Of a stretch of 64,000 nucleotides of DNA, positions 51,926 to 61,043 are shown piece by piece. The notes under the pieces were generated by a model. It did no database searches and was not told the origin of the DNA. It worked only from the letters and a program-made list of their open reading frames with translations. The stretch is from positions 4,277 through 68,276 of the forward strand of contig JBEKRV010000016.1 of assembly GCA_049517675.1 (NCBI GenBank), read 5' to 3'. Source of the stretch: Bog-756 sp049517675 (GTDB lineage: Bacteria > Actinomycetota > Acidimicrobiia > Acidimicrobiales > RAAP-2). The position numbers and the translations under genes are program-made. Positions within the stretch are counted from its first letter, which is position 1, and each line of letters starts with the position of its first letter.

Positions 51926-53497
51926 ATGGCACTGGACATCGGCCGCAGGGCGTTCGAACGCGAGGTGCGTCGCGCCCACGTCGAAGGACGACCCGTACCG
52001 ACGGTGGCGATCGTCGGTGCCGGCCTGTCCGGATTGGCCGCGGCCGCCCAGCTGGTGCGCTCGGGTGTGCGCGGCTTCACGATCATCGAGCAGTCCGCCG
52101 GGGTCGGCGGGACCTGGAGGGACAACGTCTACCCGGGGGCGGCGTGCGACGTACCCTCCCACCTGTACTCGTTCTCGTTCGCCCAGAAGCGGGACTGGAC
52201 CCGCAGGTTCGCCGAGCAGCCCGAGATCCTCTCGTACGCGGAGGATCTGGTCGAGCGGTACCGACTCGGTCCGCACCTCCGGCTCACAACGACGGTCGAC
52301 GCCGCCCGGTTCGACGAGTCGGACGGTTCCTGGCACCTCGACCTGCGGTCCCCGGAAGGGGTCGAGCAGCTGTCGGCGGACGCCGTGGTCTTCGCCTGCG
52401 GTCAGCTCAACCGTCCCCGTCTTCCCGACGTCGAGGGGGTGGAGGGATTCGCCGGACCCTGGTGGCACTCGGCCCGTTGGGACCACTCGGTGGACGTCAC
52501 CGGCAAACGGGTGGCCGTGGTCGGCACCGGTGCCAGCGCCATCCAGTTCGTCCCTCCGGTGGCGGCGACGGCCGCCTCGACCACCATCTTCCAACGGAGC
52601 CCCAACTACGTCGGACCGAAGAAGGACCACCCCTACCGGACCGGCACCCGCCGACTGATGGAGCGGGTCGGAGCCCTGCGGACGGCCCACCGGTGGTGGA
52701 TCTACTGGAGCCTCGAGGCGCGCTGGCTGTGCTTCCGGCGTGACAGCTGGGCCGGGAAGCAGCTCCAGTCCATGTTCGCCAAGGGAATCCGGGAGGGCGT
52801 GGTGTCCGACCGCCTCCCCGAACACGCGGTCGTCCCCGACTACCCGATCGGCTGCAAACGGATCCTCATCTCGAACGACTGGTACCCGGCCCTCCTGCGA
52901 TCCGACGTCACCGTGGTCGACTCGGCGGTCGTCCGGGTCGAGCCGGATGCCGTGGTCACCGCCGACGGTGTCCGCCATCCGACGGAGGTGCTCATCTTCG
53001 GGACGGGGTTCTCCACTACCGACTTCCTGTCCCACATCCCGATCACCGGGGTCGGCGAGCGGCACCTCGCCGACGCCTGGTCGGCGGGGGCCCACGCCTA
53101 CAAAGGCACCGCCGTGGCCGGATTCCCCAACTGTTACGTGCTCTACGGACCGAACACCAACCTCGGCCACAACTCGATCCTGTTCATGGTGGAACGCCAG
53201 CTGAACCTGGTCCTGCAGGCTCTGGCCCTGCAGACCTCGGCATCCACCGGATCGGCCACGCCCGCGGTGTCCGTGCGGGACTCCGCCTACGAGCGTGACG
53301 ACCGGCACACCCAGCGGATGGTGGCGGCGACGGCGTGGGCGGCCAGCTGCACCAGCTGGTACAAGAACACGTCCGGGCGGATCACCAACAATTGGCCCAG
53401 CTGGACCGTCCGGTACTGGTGGGACACGTTGACACTCCGCCCCCGCGACTTCGTGGTCTCCTCGAAGGCGCCGGCGACCCGACCACGGAGCGGCTGA
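51926..53497 (+). CDS. Flavin monooxygenase, Baeyer-Villiger type
   Basis: A 523-residue FAD- and NADPH-dependent enzyme. The FAD motif is VAIVGAGLSGLAAAAQL (about residues 27-43), with GGTWRDNVYPGAACDVPSH near 61. The Baeyer-Villiger fingerprint F-x-G-x-x-x-H-x-x-x-W is exact in FAGPWWHSARW (about 174-184), and the NADPH motif VAVVGTGASAIQF follows at about 195. It inserts oxygen next to a ketone or oxidises a heteroatom; the substrate is unknown. AAGGGGAG lies before the ATG. C-terminal TSWYKNTSGRITNNWPSW is typical of this family. The pirin gene is convergent. Confidence 0.93.
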   Translation: MALDIGRRAFEREVRRAHVEGRPVPTVAIVGAGLSGLAAAAQLVRSGVRGFTIIEQSAGVGGTWRDNVYPGAACDVPSHLYSFSFAQKRDWTRRFAEQPEILSYAEDLVERYRLGPHLRLTTTVDAARFDESDGSWHLDLRSPEGVEQLSADAVVFACGQLNRPRLPDVEGVEGFAGPWWHSARWDHSVDVTGKRVAVVGTGASAIQFVPPVAATAASTTIFQRSPNYVGPKKDHPYRTGTRRLMERVGALRTAHRWWIYWSLEARWLCFRRDSWAGKQLQSMFAKGIREGVVSDRLPEHAVVPDYPIGCKRILISNDWYPALLRSDVTVVDSAVVRVEPDAVVTADGVRHPTEVLIFGTGFSTTDFLSHIPITGVGERHLADAWSAGAHAYKGTAVAGFPNCYVLYGPNTNLGHNSILFMVERQLNLVLQALALQTSASTGSATPAVSVRDSAYERDDRHTQRMVAATAWAASCTSWYKNTSGRITNNWPSWTVRYWWDTLTLRPRDFVVSSKAPATRPRSG

Positions 53498-53559
53498 GCG
53501 GTCGAACCGGTCCGACCCGCGGCCGTGACCACCCGGGACGCCCGGGTCCGAGCTCCCGG

Positions 53560-54525
53560 TCAGAACCCCGAGACGTGGTCCGGGATCCGGCCCATCCTGC
53601 CGGCCTGGAAGTCCTCGAAGGCCTGTGCGACCTCGTCCTTGGTGTTCATGACGAACGGCCCGTAGGCGAAGACCGGCTCGCCGATCGGCCGACCGCCGAG
53701 GACGAGCACGTCGAATTCCGGAGTGCGCTCCGAAGGCGTGGCCGACGCCGCGAAGGTGATCGAGTCGCCGGGGCCGAAGACGGCGAGCTGACCCGAGGTC
53801 ACCGGCCGGCGGTCCTCGCCCACCGAGCCGTCACCGGACAGGACGTAGACGAGCGCGTTGAACGCCGGGTCCCAGGGGATCGTCACCGATGCGCCCGTTG
53901 CCACCGTGGCGTGCATCATGGCCACCGGCGAGTGAGTCGACCCCGGCCCCTCGTGCCCGTCGAGGGTCCCGGCGACCAGGCGGAGCAGTGCCCCACCGTC
54001 CGGTGTGGTGAGCAGCGCCACGTTCCCACTGGCGATGTCCTGGTAGGCCGGCGGGATCATCTTGTCCACCCGGGGCAGGTTCACCCAGAGCTGGATCCCG
54101 TGGAACAGGCCTCCGGACACCACCAGCTCCTCGGGCGGCGCCTCGATGTGGAGGATGCCCGACCCGGCCGTCATCCACTGGGTGTCGCCGTTGGTGATGA
54201 GGCCCCCGCCGCCGATCGAATCCTGGTGGCGGAAGGTCCCGTCGATCATGTAGGTGACCGTCTCGAACCCGCGGTGGGGATGCCACGGCGTGCCCTTGGG
54301 CTCGCCCGGGGCGTACTCGATCTCGCCCATCTGGTCCATGTGGACGAACGGGTCCAGGTGCGCCCGGTCGACCCCGGCGAAGGCCCGTCGGACGGGGAAT
54401 CCCTCGCCCTCGAGCCCACCGGGGGCCGTCGTCACGCCGAGCACCGGTCGGCCTCTGGTGACAGCCGGATCGGGCTTCTCCAGGCGGGGAAGGGTCAGAA
54501 CGTCGTCAACGGTCACTGCCGGCAT
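53560..54525 (-). CDS. Pirin-family bicupin protein
   Basis: A 321-residue double-cupin protein. The N-terminal cupin carries the metal-binding set: His in FVHMDQMGE, His-x-His in TPWHPHRGFETVTYMIDG, and Glu/His in GILHIEAPPEE. The C-terminal part ends with the conserved YGPFVMNTKDEVAQAFEDFQ. Bacterial pirins are described as quercetinase-like dioxygenases or redox regulators. The ATG at 54525 has GAGGAG six bases upstream. A 14-base palindrome lies 77 bases upstream, between this gene and the divergent RodZ-like gene. Confidence 0.93.
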   Translation of the reverse strand: MPAVTVDDVLTLPRLEKPDPAVTRGRPVLGVTTAPGGLEGEGFPVRRAFAGVDRAHLDPFVHMDQMGEIEYAPGEPKGTPWHPHRGFETVTYMIDGTFRHQDSIGGGGLITNGDTQWMTAGSGILHIEAPPEELVVSGGLFHGIQLWVNLPRVDKMIPPAYQDIASGNVALLTTPDGGALLRLVAGTLDGHEGPGSTHSPVAMMHATVATGASVTIPWDPAFNALVYVLSGDGSVGEDRRPVTSGQLAVFGPGDSITFAASATPSERTPEFDVLVLGGRPIGEPVFAYGPFVMNTKDEVAQAFEDFQAGRMGRIPDHVSGF

Positions 54526-54601
54526 GGTCGTACTCCTCACGTCCGGGGGGTCCACCAGCCCGGGGCACTCCCGGGCTCGCCCTGCCCTTCCCCCAACACT
54601 A

Positions 54602-54615
54602 GTTGTGCACACAAC
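54602..54615. promoter_or_regulatory. 14-bp palindrome in the pirin/RodZ-like divergent region
   Basis: GTTGTG and CACAAC flank CA. The AT-containing, symmetric sequence in a GC-rich spacer is typical of MarR- or TetR-type operators. Regulator unknown. Confidence 0.45.
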
Positions 54616-54705
54616 ATTCCGCGGTCCCGTTTGTGACCTTCGGCAGGGCCATTCCCCCCATCGTGGCAGGTACGCTTGGTGTAGGCATCTACCAGGAGAC
54701 GGCAC

Positions 54706-55806
54706 GTGATCCGGTCACGAGGCGGAATGACGCGTCGCGGCGGCGACGGTCGAGACGGAGGATTGGATCCACCCGCCGAATCGGTCGGGACCCAGCTCCG
54801 CCGGGCGCGGGAGGAGCGCGGTCTCGATCTGCTGGCCGTGCACGACCGGCTGGGACGCCCGATCACCCAGATCGAGGCTCTGGAGACCGGCGACATGGCC
54901 TCGTTCCCCGACGAGACCCTGGCCGTTTCCGTCCTCCGGCGCTATGCCACCTTCCTCGGCCTCGACGGGGACGACCTCGCCGATCAATTCGTCGCCTCCC
55001 GCAGCCCGCTCGACGACGAGCAGGGCGCCGAACGCCGCGTGGCCGCCCTCACCAGCGTGGGCGCCGCCGTGACCACCGGTCCCGAGCATCTGCGTGCCTA
55101 CACCGAGACGGGCGAGGTCCCCCAGATCGGCCGTCGCGGCGCCGTGGCGGCCGACTCGTCGGGGAACCTCGACCACCCGGTCTCCTCCGGGCCACCCACC
55201 GGGACCTTCCCCGTCGTCCCCCGCTCCGATCTGCGCCGGAGCCGCCGGACGGTGGCCCGCGCCAGGCGGAGCATGCGCGCACCCACCTCGCTCAAGGTCG
55301 TCACCTGGTTCGCCGCACTCCTGCTCGTGGTGGTCGCCGTCGGATTCGTCCTGCAGGCCACGTCACCGCAGGTCCTGGCCAACGCGCACATCCTGCGGGT
55401 CGTCCCCGCCGGGTCGGTGGAGTCGTCCGCCGGCGGATCGTCCACGGCCGGTCCGTCCGGATCCACGGTCACAACCTCGGCCCCGCACGCGCACCAGACG
55501 TTCCCGGTGCAGCCCGCAGGGTCCACCCCGTCGAGCGCTGCCTACACCGTGGCCAGCTCGAAATTCGATGTCGTGGTGGCCATCACCGGACCGTGTTGGG
55601 TGCAGGTCACCAGCTCCTCCTCACCCGACCCGTTGCTGAGCGGTGTACAGCCCGGTGGCAAGGTGCTCCGCTTCCCCGACGACGGGGTCATGAGCGTCGA
55701 GGTCGGATCGACCGCGGTGCTCGTCGGGATCACCATCAAGGGGAAGAACGAGTTCACCACGACGCCCAAGGCGATCCCGTTCACCTACACGTTCGCTCCG
55801 GCCTGA
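54706..55806 (+). CDS. RodZ-like membrane protein with helix-turn-helix
   Basis: A 366-residue protein. Residues 26-100 are a Cro/CI-type HTH of the RodZ (HTH_25) kind (VGTQLRRAREERGLDLLAV; ITQIEALETGDMASFPDE). A polar linker leads to one membrane helix (about residues 196-217, VVTWFAALLLVVVAVGFVLQ), then a Ser/Thr-rich stretch and a C-terminal beta domain of the DUF4115 type (FDVVVAITGPCWVQV, LLSGVQPGGKVLRF, SVEVGSTAVLVGI). RodZ links MreB to cell shape; in actinobacteria without MreB such proteins have unclear roles. GGAG is seven bases before the GTG start. Confidence 0.85.
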   Translation: MIRSRGGMTRRGGDGRDGGLDPPAESVGTQLRRAREERGLDLLAVHDRLGRPITQIEALETGDMASFPDETLAVSVLRRYATFLGLDGDDLADQFVASRSPLDDEQGAERRVAALTSVGAAVTTGPEHLRAYTETGEVPQIGRRGAVAADSSGNLDHPVSSGPPTGTFPVVPRSDLRRSRRTVARARRSMRAPTSLKVVTWFAALLLVVVAVGFVLQATSPQVLANAHILRVVPAGSVESSAGGSSTAGPSGSTVTTSAPHAHQTFPVQPAGSTPSSAAYTVASSKFDVVVAITGPCWVQVTSSSSPDPLLSGVQPGGKVLRFPDDGVMSVEVGSTAVLVGITIKGKNEFTTTPKAIPFTYTFAPA

Positions 55807-55849
55807 GTCCGTCCACCCCGTGTACGTCCGCCCGTCCGCGGGTGGGCGA

Positions 55850-56773
55850 TCAGTAGTCGACGCCCGCCTGCATGTCGCTGGTCCCCACCGGCGTGAGCGT
55901 CGTGCCGGCGGCTGCGTAGGAGGCGTCCAGCTCGGCGTCGATCCGCGCCGTCCGACGGCTCTCGAAGCGCATCCACTGGACGAAGATCGGGATGAGGGCG
56001 AGGAAGGTGAAGGCCTCGGCGCCCACCCACAGGATGCCGGCACCGGCGTGGGTGCTCGTCAGGCTGTACATCGAGGCGGCGGGGCGGGAGGCGGTGAGCA
56101 GCGCGAGCGCCAGGAACGATTCGACCGGAACCCCGATGACCAGACTGATCATCTTCATGCCATGGCCCAATGGCCAGTGCGGGATGTAGTCGACCCCGAC
56201 GATGGGCCACCAGAAGTGCATGGCGGCAACCAGGAAGGCGATGTTGACCAGGTCCATCAGCCACATGTGGTCCATGGCCACGCCGAGGGCCGAGGTCAGG
56301 AAGAAGGCGAACATCGAGAAGTAGTAGAGGAACGCCACCGGGATCGGGTGGCTCCACCACTTGAAGACGTTGGAGTTGAGCACCCGGAGCAGCCGCACCT
56401 TGGTGGCCCGGCTCGAGGTCTGCAGGGCCAGGGTCATCGGCGCCCCGAGAGCCAGCAGTGGCGGCGCCGTCACCATGAGCAGCAGGTGCTGGATCATGTG
56501 CGCCTGGAAGTAGCCCATGGTCAGCGAGGCCACCGGGGACTGCAGGGCCAGGTCCACCATGACCAGACCGGTCAGGAACGAGGACGTCCGCATCCAGCTC
56601 CACTCCCGACCCCTGGCCGACAGCGCCCACGTCGACTGGACGTACCACGCCCCGACCACGACCACCGTGACCAGGGCGAGGACCGCGAATGGACTGAAGT
56701 CCCACCGGGTCAGCAGCGTGTGGAGGTTGAGCGTGAGGCCGTGCGCATCGACGGCCCCGTTCGTGGCTGGCAC
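55850..56773 (-). CDS. ctaG: Cytochrome c oxidase assembly protein (CtaG/Caa3_CtaG type)
   Basis: A 307-residue protein with about seven membrane helices. Conserved His residues possibly involved in copper handling are in YFQAHMIQHLLLMVTAPPLL (about residues 88-107), the motif AMDHMWLMDLVNIAFL (about 163) and MHFWWPIVGVDYIPHWPLGHG (quoted in part, about 183). This is the Bacillus-type CtaG family needed for active cytochrome c oxidase, distinct from mitochondrial Cox11. It is not adjacent to oxidase subunit genes here. The cytoplasmic tail is polar. Confidence 0.88.
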   Translation of the reverse strand: MPATNGAVDAHGLTLNLHTLLTRWDFSPFAVLALVTVVVVGAWYVQSTWALSARGREWSWMRTSSFLTGLVMVDLALQSPVASLTMGYFQAHMIQHLLLMVTAPPLLALGAPMTLALQTSSRATKVRLLRVLNSNVFKWWSHPIPVAFLYYFSMFAFFLTSALGVAMDHMWLMDLVNIAFLVAAMHFWWPIVGVDYIPHWPLGHGMKMISLVIGVPVESFLALALLTASRPAASMYSLTSTHAGAGILWVGAEAFTFLALIPIFVQWMRFESRRTARIDAELDASYAAAGTTLTPVGTSDMQAGVDY

Positions 56774-56926
56774 CCCACCAGACTAGCGAGAACGCCCCCG
56801 GGCGCCCATTCGGACCGACGGGTCGCGGCCTGGCCATCCGCCCCACAGGCTCCCGGCCGCCACGGGTTAGCGTGTCCGGGGGCACCGACGAAGGGCAGGA
56901 ACCATGGGAGAGGGACGGGCCCGCCG

Positions 56927-58354
56927 ATGATCGAGGACCGGCTGGTCGCCATCGTGGGGCGGGAGCACGTCGACGCCGGAGCCGCCGTGTCCGAGGACAT
57001 GTGCCACGACGAGGCCCTCGGCCTCGAGCCGGTCCGGCCCGTGGCCGTCGTCCGCCCGGGCACGACCGCCGAGGTCGTCGCCATCGTGCAGGCCGCGGCG
57101 GCCGGGGGCGTTCCCGTGACCGCCCGGGGGTCGGGCACCGGTCTGTCCGGGGCGGCCGTGCCGGTGGACGACGGCATCGTGGTGTCCTTCGAGCGCATGG
57201 CGGCCATCGTCGAGATCGACGTCGCCAACCAGGTGGCGGTCGTCGAGCCCGGAGTGACCCTGGCCGAGCTCGATGCCGCGCTGGCGCCCCTCGGACTGGT
57301 CTACCCCGTGTTCCCCGGCGAGCAGTCGGCCAGCCTCGGGGGCAACGTGTCCACCAATGCAGGGGGCATGCGGGCGGTCAAGTACGGGGTGACCCGGCAC
57401 CACGTCCTCGGACTCGAGGCCGTGCTCGGCACCGGTGAGGTGATCTCGACCGGCGGCCGCTTCGTCAAGGCCACGAGCGGCTACGACCTCACGCAGCTGG
57501 TCGTGGGCTCCGAAGGCACTCTGGCCCTGGTGACGAAGGCCATCCTCCGCCTCCACCCCCGCCCCGGCCACCAGGCCACGCTCCTCGCCCCGTTCGCCAC
57601 CGTCGAGCAGGTCGCCGACGCGGTCCCCCCGGTCGTGGCCAGCGGGGTCGGCCCCCTCCTCGTCGAGTACATCGACACGATCTCCATGGCCGGGATCACC
57701 GCCAACGCCGGGATCGACCTCGGGATCCCCGACGGGATACGCGAGCAGGCGCTCGCCTACCTGGTCATCGTCCTCGAGGGACACCACGCCGACCGGGTCG
57801 AGGAGGACACGGTGGCACTGGCCGGCCAGTTGGCCGACCTCGGCGCCCTCGACGTCTACGTACTGCCCGACCACGCCGGCCACGACCTCATCGCCGCGCG
57901 GGAACACGCCTTCTGGGCGTCCAAGGCGGCCGGCGCCGACGACATCGTCGACGCCGTCGTGCCCCGGGCGTCGATCCCCACCTTCCTGGCCGCCGTGGCC
58001 GGCCTGGCCGAGGTCTCCGGATCACTGGTGGTCGGCTGCGGCCACGCGGGCGACGGCAACGTCCACCTGTCGGTGTTCCAACCCGATCCGGCCACCCGCC
58101 ACGACCTGATCCACGCCATCCTGGCCGCCGGCATCGATCTGGGCGGTGCCGTCTCGGGCGAACACGGGATCGGCACGGCCAAGCTGGCGTCCTTCGCGGA
58201 CCTCGAGGACCCGGTGAAGCTCGACCTGATGCGCCGCATCAAGGCCGCGTTCGACCCGCGGGGCATCCTCAACCCGGGCAAGGTCTTCGCCCCGGTCGCA
58301 CCACCCCGCGCCGTCGGTGTCCCGGTCCCCTCCCGAGAAGGAGCCCGTCCGTGA
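56927..58354 (+). CDS. FAD-linked 2-hydroxy-acid oxidase (GlcD/D-lactate dehydrogenase type)
   Basis: A 475-residue VAO/PCMH flavoprotein. The FAD-binding loop is VTARGSGTGLSGAAVPV (about residues 62-78), then GGNVSTNAGGMRAVKYGVTR (about 138-157). C-terminal FAD_oxidase_C motifs are VGCGHAGDGNVHLSV (about 370), SGEHGIGTAKL (about 407) and a terminal FDPRGILNPGKVF. It oxidises glycolate, D-lactate or a related 2-hydroxy acid. No GlcE or GlcF subunit is present, so it may work alone. The start at 56927 is also the stop of a small eight-codon frame. The stop overlaps the next gene (GTGA), a ThDP enzyme that could consume the 2-oxo product. Confidence 0.92.
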   Translation: MIEDRLVAIVGREHVDAGAAVSEDMCHDEALGLEPVRPVAVVRPGTTAEVVAIVQAAAAGGVPVTARGSGTGLSGAAVPVDDGIVVSFERMAAIVEIDVANQVAVVEPGVTLAELDAALAPLGLVYPVFPGEQSASLGGNVSTNAGGMRAVKYGVTRHHVLGLEAVLGTGEVISTGGRFVKATSGYDLTQLVVGSEGTLALVTKAILRLHPRPGHQATLLAPFATVEQVADAVPPVVASGVGPLLVEYIDTISMAGITANAGIDLGIPDGIREQALAYLVIVLEGHHADRVEEDTVALAGQLADLGALDVYVLPDHAGHDLIAAREHAFWASKAAGADDIVDAVVPRASIPTFLAAVAGLAEVSGSLVVGCGHAGDGNVHLSVFQPDPATRHDLIHAILAAGIDLGGAVSGEHGIGTAKLASFADLEDPVKLDLMRRIKAAFDPRGILNPGKVFAPVAPPRAVGVPVPSREGARP

Positions 58355-59922
58355 ACGGAGCCCAGTCCCTCATCCGCACCCTGGTCGACCACGGGGTCGA
58401 CACCTGCTTCATGAACCCGGGGACCTCGGAGATGCACTTCGTGGCCGCCCTCGACGACGTGGCCGACATGCGGGGGGTCCTGGCCCTCTTCGAGGGTGTG
58501 GCGACCGGTGCCGCCGACGGCTACGCCCGCATGACCCGTCGTCCGGCCGCCACCCTGCTGCACCTCGGCCCCGGACTCGGCAACGGCCTGGCCAACCTGC
58601 ACAACGCCCGTCGGGCCTACAGCCCCGTGGTGAACATCGTCGGCGACCACGCGACCTTCCACCGCCGCTACGACGCCCAGCTGCAGTCCGACATCGAGAC
58701 GGTGGCCCGCAACGTCTCCCCGTTCGTCCGCACGACGGCATCGACCGTCGAGCTGGGCACGGACGCCCGCGACGCACTGGTCGCCGCGCACGGGCCGGCC
58801 GCTTCGGTCGCCACGCTGATCCTGCCCGCCGACGTCTCGTGGTCCGAGGGCGGGATCGTGGAGCCGGTCGGCAGCGGCGCCGGCACCGGTCCGGGACCCG
58901 GACAGCCGCCCGATGCCGCCACCATCGAGACGGCCGCCGCGGCACTCCGGTCCGACGAGCGTTCCGCGCTGCTGGTGGGGGGTCGAGTGTGCTCGGGTCC
59001 GTTCCTCGGCGACGCCGCCGACCTGGCAGCGGCCGCGGGGGCCGATCTCCTGTGCGAGACGTTCCCGGCCAGGTTGGCCAGGGGTGCGGGCCGCCCACCG
59101 GTCGATCGGCTCGCCTACCTCGCCGAGTTCGCCTCCCTGCGTCTCGAGGGGATCCGCCACCTGGTGCTGCTCGATGCGAAGTCCCCGGTCTCGTTCTTCG
59201 CCTACCCCGGCAAGCTCAGCGACCTGGTGCCCGAAGGGTGCACCGTCCATCCGGTGGCCGGGGCGGGCGACGACGTCGCCGGGGCGCTCCATGCGCTGGC
59301 CGACCTGGTCGGCGTCACGCCCGGTGCGGGGCCGCGCCAGGAGGCCCGGTCGCCCGGGCTCCCCTCGGGCGCACTGACGGCGCAGAGTGTCTGCCAGTCG
59401 CTCGGCGCACAGCTCCCCGAGGGCGCGATCGTCTCGGACGAGGGGAACACGGCGGGCGTGTTCGCTCCCGGATCCACCGCCGGCTCACCCCCGCACGACT
59501 GGCTCACCCTCACCGGCGGTGCGATCGGGCAGGGGCTGCCGGTCGCCGTCGGTGCCGCCGTCGCCGCACCCGGTCGACGGGTGATCGCCCTCGAGGCGGA
59601 CGGCAGTTCGCTCTACACCTTCCAGTCGCTGTGGACCATGGCCCGGGAGGGCCTCGACGTCACCACGGTGATCCTCAACAACCACTCCTACGCCGTGCTC
59701 AACATGGAGCTCGACCGGGTCGGGGTCGAGGCCCCCGGGCCGCGGGCCCGGGACATGCTCGACCTCGGTCGGCCCGACATGGACTTCGTCCATCTCGCAC
59801 GCGGTCTCGGCATCCACGCCGCCCGGGCGGAGACCGCCGAGCAGTTCAACGACGAACTGGCCCGGTCCCTCGCCACCCCGGGGCCGAGCCTGGTCGAGGC
59901 CGTGGTACCCGGGCTCCTCTGA
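58351..59922 (+). CDS. ThDP-dependent acetolactate-synthase-like enzyme
   Basis: A 523-residue ThDP enzyme of the acetolactate synthase/benzoylformate decarboxylase superfamily. The N-terminal pyrimidine domain has CFMNPGTSEMHFVAALDD (about residues 20-37) and LFEGVATGAADGYARM, with the cofactor-activating Glu in LFEG. The pyrophosphate domain has LTGGAIGQGLPVAVGAAVA and the ThDP/Mg motif EADGSSLYTFQSLWT ending in VILNN. No partner regulatory subunit is present. The GTG start overlaps the upstream flavoprotein stop, giving tight coupling. Likely decarboxylates or condenses a 2-oxo acid, perhaps glyoxylate or pyruvate made by its partner (inference). Confidence 0.9.
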   Translation: MNGAQSLIRTLVDHGVDTCFMNPGTSEMHFVAALDDVADMRGVLALFEGVATGAADGYARMTRRPAATLLHLGPGLGNGLANLHNARRAYSPVVNIVGDHATFHRRYDAQLQSDIETVARNVSPFVRTTASTVELGTDARDALVAAHGPAASVATLILPADVSWSEGGIVEPVGSGAGTGPGPGQPPDAATIETAAAALRSDERSALLVGGRVCSGPFLGDAADLAAAAGADLLCETFPARLARGAGRPPVDRLAYLAEFASLRLEGIRHLVLLDAKSPVSFFAYPGKLSDLVPEGCTVHPVAGAGDDVAGALHALADLVGVTPGAGPRQEARSPGLPSGALTAQSVCQSLGAQLPEGAIVSDEGNTAGVFAPGSTAGSPPHDWLTLTGGAIGQGLPVAVGAAVAAPGRRVIALEADGSSLYTFQSLWTMAREGLDVTTVILNNHSYAVLNMELDRVGVEAPGPRARDMLDLGRPDMDFVHLARGLGIHAARAETAEQFNDELARSLATPGPSLVEAVVPGLL

Positions 59923-59976
59923 CCGACCGGGACCCGATCCCGGCGTTCCCGCCGGCAGATCAGGAGGGGAACCGCG

Positions 59977-60288
59977 TCAGGCGCCGGGGGGCGGCGGCCC
60001 GACCGTCGGCGAGCCGCCGGGCGGCGTGGGCCCCGGCGGCACCTGGTACCCGAGGTTGCCCGCCCGCATCCGGTAGTCGTCGGAGGTGATCTCACCCCGG
60101 GCGTACCGCAGGCGCAGCTCGACCAGGGCAGGATCGATGCTCGGCCCGGCCGGGGGCCCGCCGTGCGCGGGCCGTCCTCTCGTCAGGCGGGTCACGCCGA
60201 CGACCACGAGGACGATCAGGCCGGCGAGAAGCAGTAGGAACAGGATCCCGAGGAAGGGATGGTGGGCGTGTGGGCCGTAGCCGTACAT
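59977..60288 (-). CDS. Small SHOCT-domain membrane protein
   Basis: A 103-residue protein. A His/Tyr-rich N-terminus (MYGYGPHAHHPF) may bind metal; a membrane helix follows (about residues 13-34, LGILFLLLLAGLIVLVVVGV). The SHOCT motif is DPALVELRLRYARGEITSDD (about 53-72), and the tail is Pro/Gly-rich. GAGGTG precedes the ATG. It resembles the common short actinobacterial SHOCT proteins of unknown function. Confidence 0.85.
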   Translation of the reverse strand: MYGYGPHAHHPFLGILFLLLLAGLIVLVVVGVTRLTRGRPAHGGPPAGPSIDPALVELRLRYARGEITSDDYRMRAGNLGYQVPPGPTPPGGSPTVGPPPPGA

Positions 60289-60530
60289 GGAGGCACCTCG
60301 TGATGTGGGACGACTCCATCAAAGCAGGTCACCGCCGCCGTTACCGGTCGGGCCCTGCGAATGGGGCCGACAAGCATCGAGCAGGTCGCCCCGACGTCAT
60401 CCGTTCGTCGCCGGGAGACGACCGGCAGAGCTCGTCGAGCAGTGGAACGACAATCAGACCGGCCGTATCCAGGGGTCGGATCCCTGATCAATGACACTTG
60501 TCGCGGGCAGGCATCTTGGTACGATCCGGC

Positions 60531-61043
60531 ATGATCGCCGCCGATATCTTCCGGCCGGAACAATGGACTGATTTCTTTCTTCTGGTCGGAACGGGCGCGG
60601 TAACGCTCACGGGTTTGGTCTTCGTGGCGATGTCCCTGAACCTCAAGGCAATCGCCGGTGACGCAACCCATCGCTACCGGGCCATCAACACCCTCACCGG
60701 TCTGGCACTGGTCTTCATGCGCTGTGCGCTCGTCCTCATGGGTGCCCAGAACCATCGCTCGATAGGCGCAGAACTGTTCGTGGTGTCAGGCATTTCGGCA
60801 GCCGTATTCGTGAAGGGCTACATGAACGCCATCAAGCTGAGCAGTGGTCTCAGGCTCTCACGCATCGTCGGTGGAAGCCTCGTACACGTCGCTGAGATGA
60901 TCGGTGCGGCGCTGTTCTTCTTCGGCTACCTGTCCGGTCTCTATCTTGCGGCGATAGCTATTCTGGCCAACACTTGTTATATGATAACGGCGGCTTGGCT
61001 ACTGGTCATCGGCACTTTCGATCAAGCGACTGCGCAGTCATAG
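60531..61043 (+). CDS. Hypothetical four-helix membrane protein, atypical composition
   Basis: A 170-residue protein I do not recognise. Hydrophobic helices lie at about residues 13-34 (FFLLVGTGAVTLTGLVFVAM), 52-70, 78-98 and 115-160 (MIGAALFFFGYLSGLYLAAI onward). Codon use is visibly more AT-rich than in neighbours (for example TTCTTTCTTCTG and TGTTATATGATAACG), suggesting recent acquisition. ATG 60531 is preferred over a TTG at 60498. It is just outside the tRNA-fragment boundary at 61404, so it may be an older insertion near the same hotspot. Confidence 0.7.
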   Translation: MIAADIFRPEQWTDFFLLVGTGAVTLTGLVFVAMSLNLKAIAGDATHRYRAINTLTGLALVFMRCALVLMGAQNHRSIGAELFVVSGISAAVFVKGYMNAIKLSSGLRLSRIVGGSLVHVAEMIGAALFFFGYLSGLYLAAIAILANTCYMITAAWLLVIGTFDQATAQS

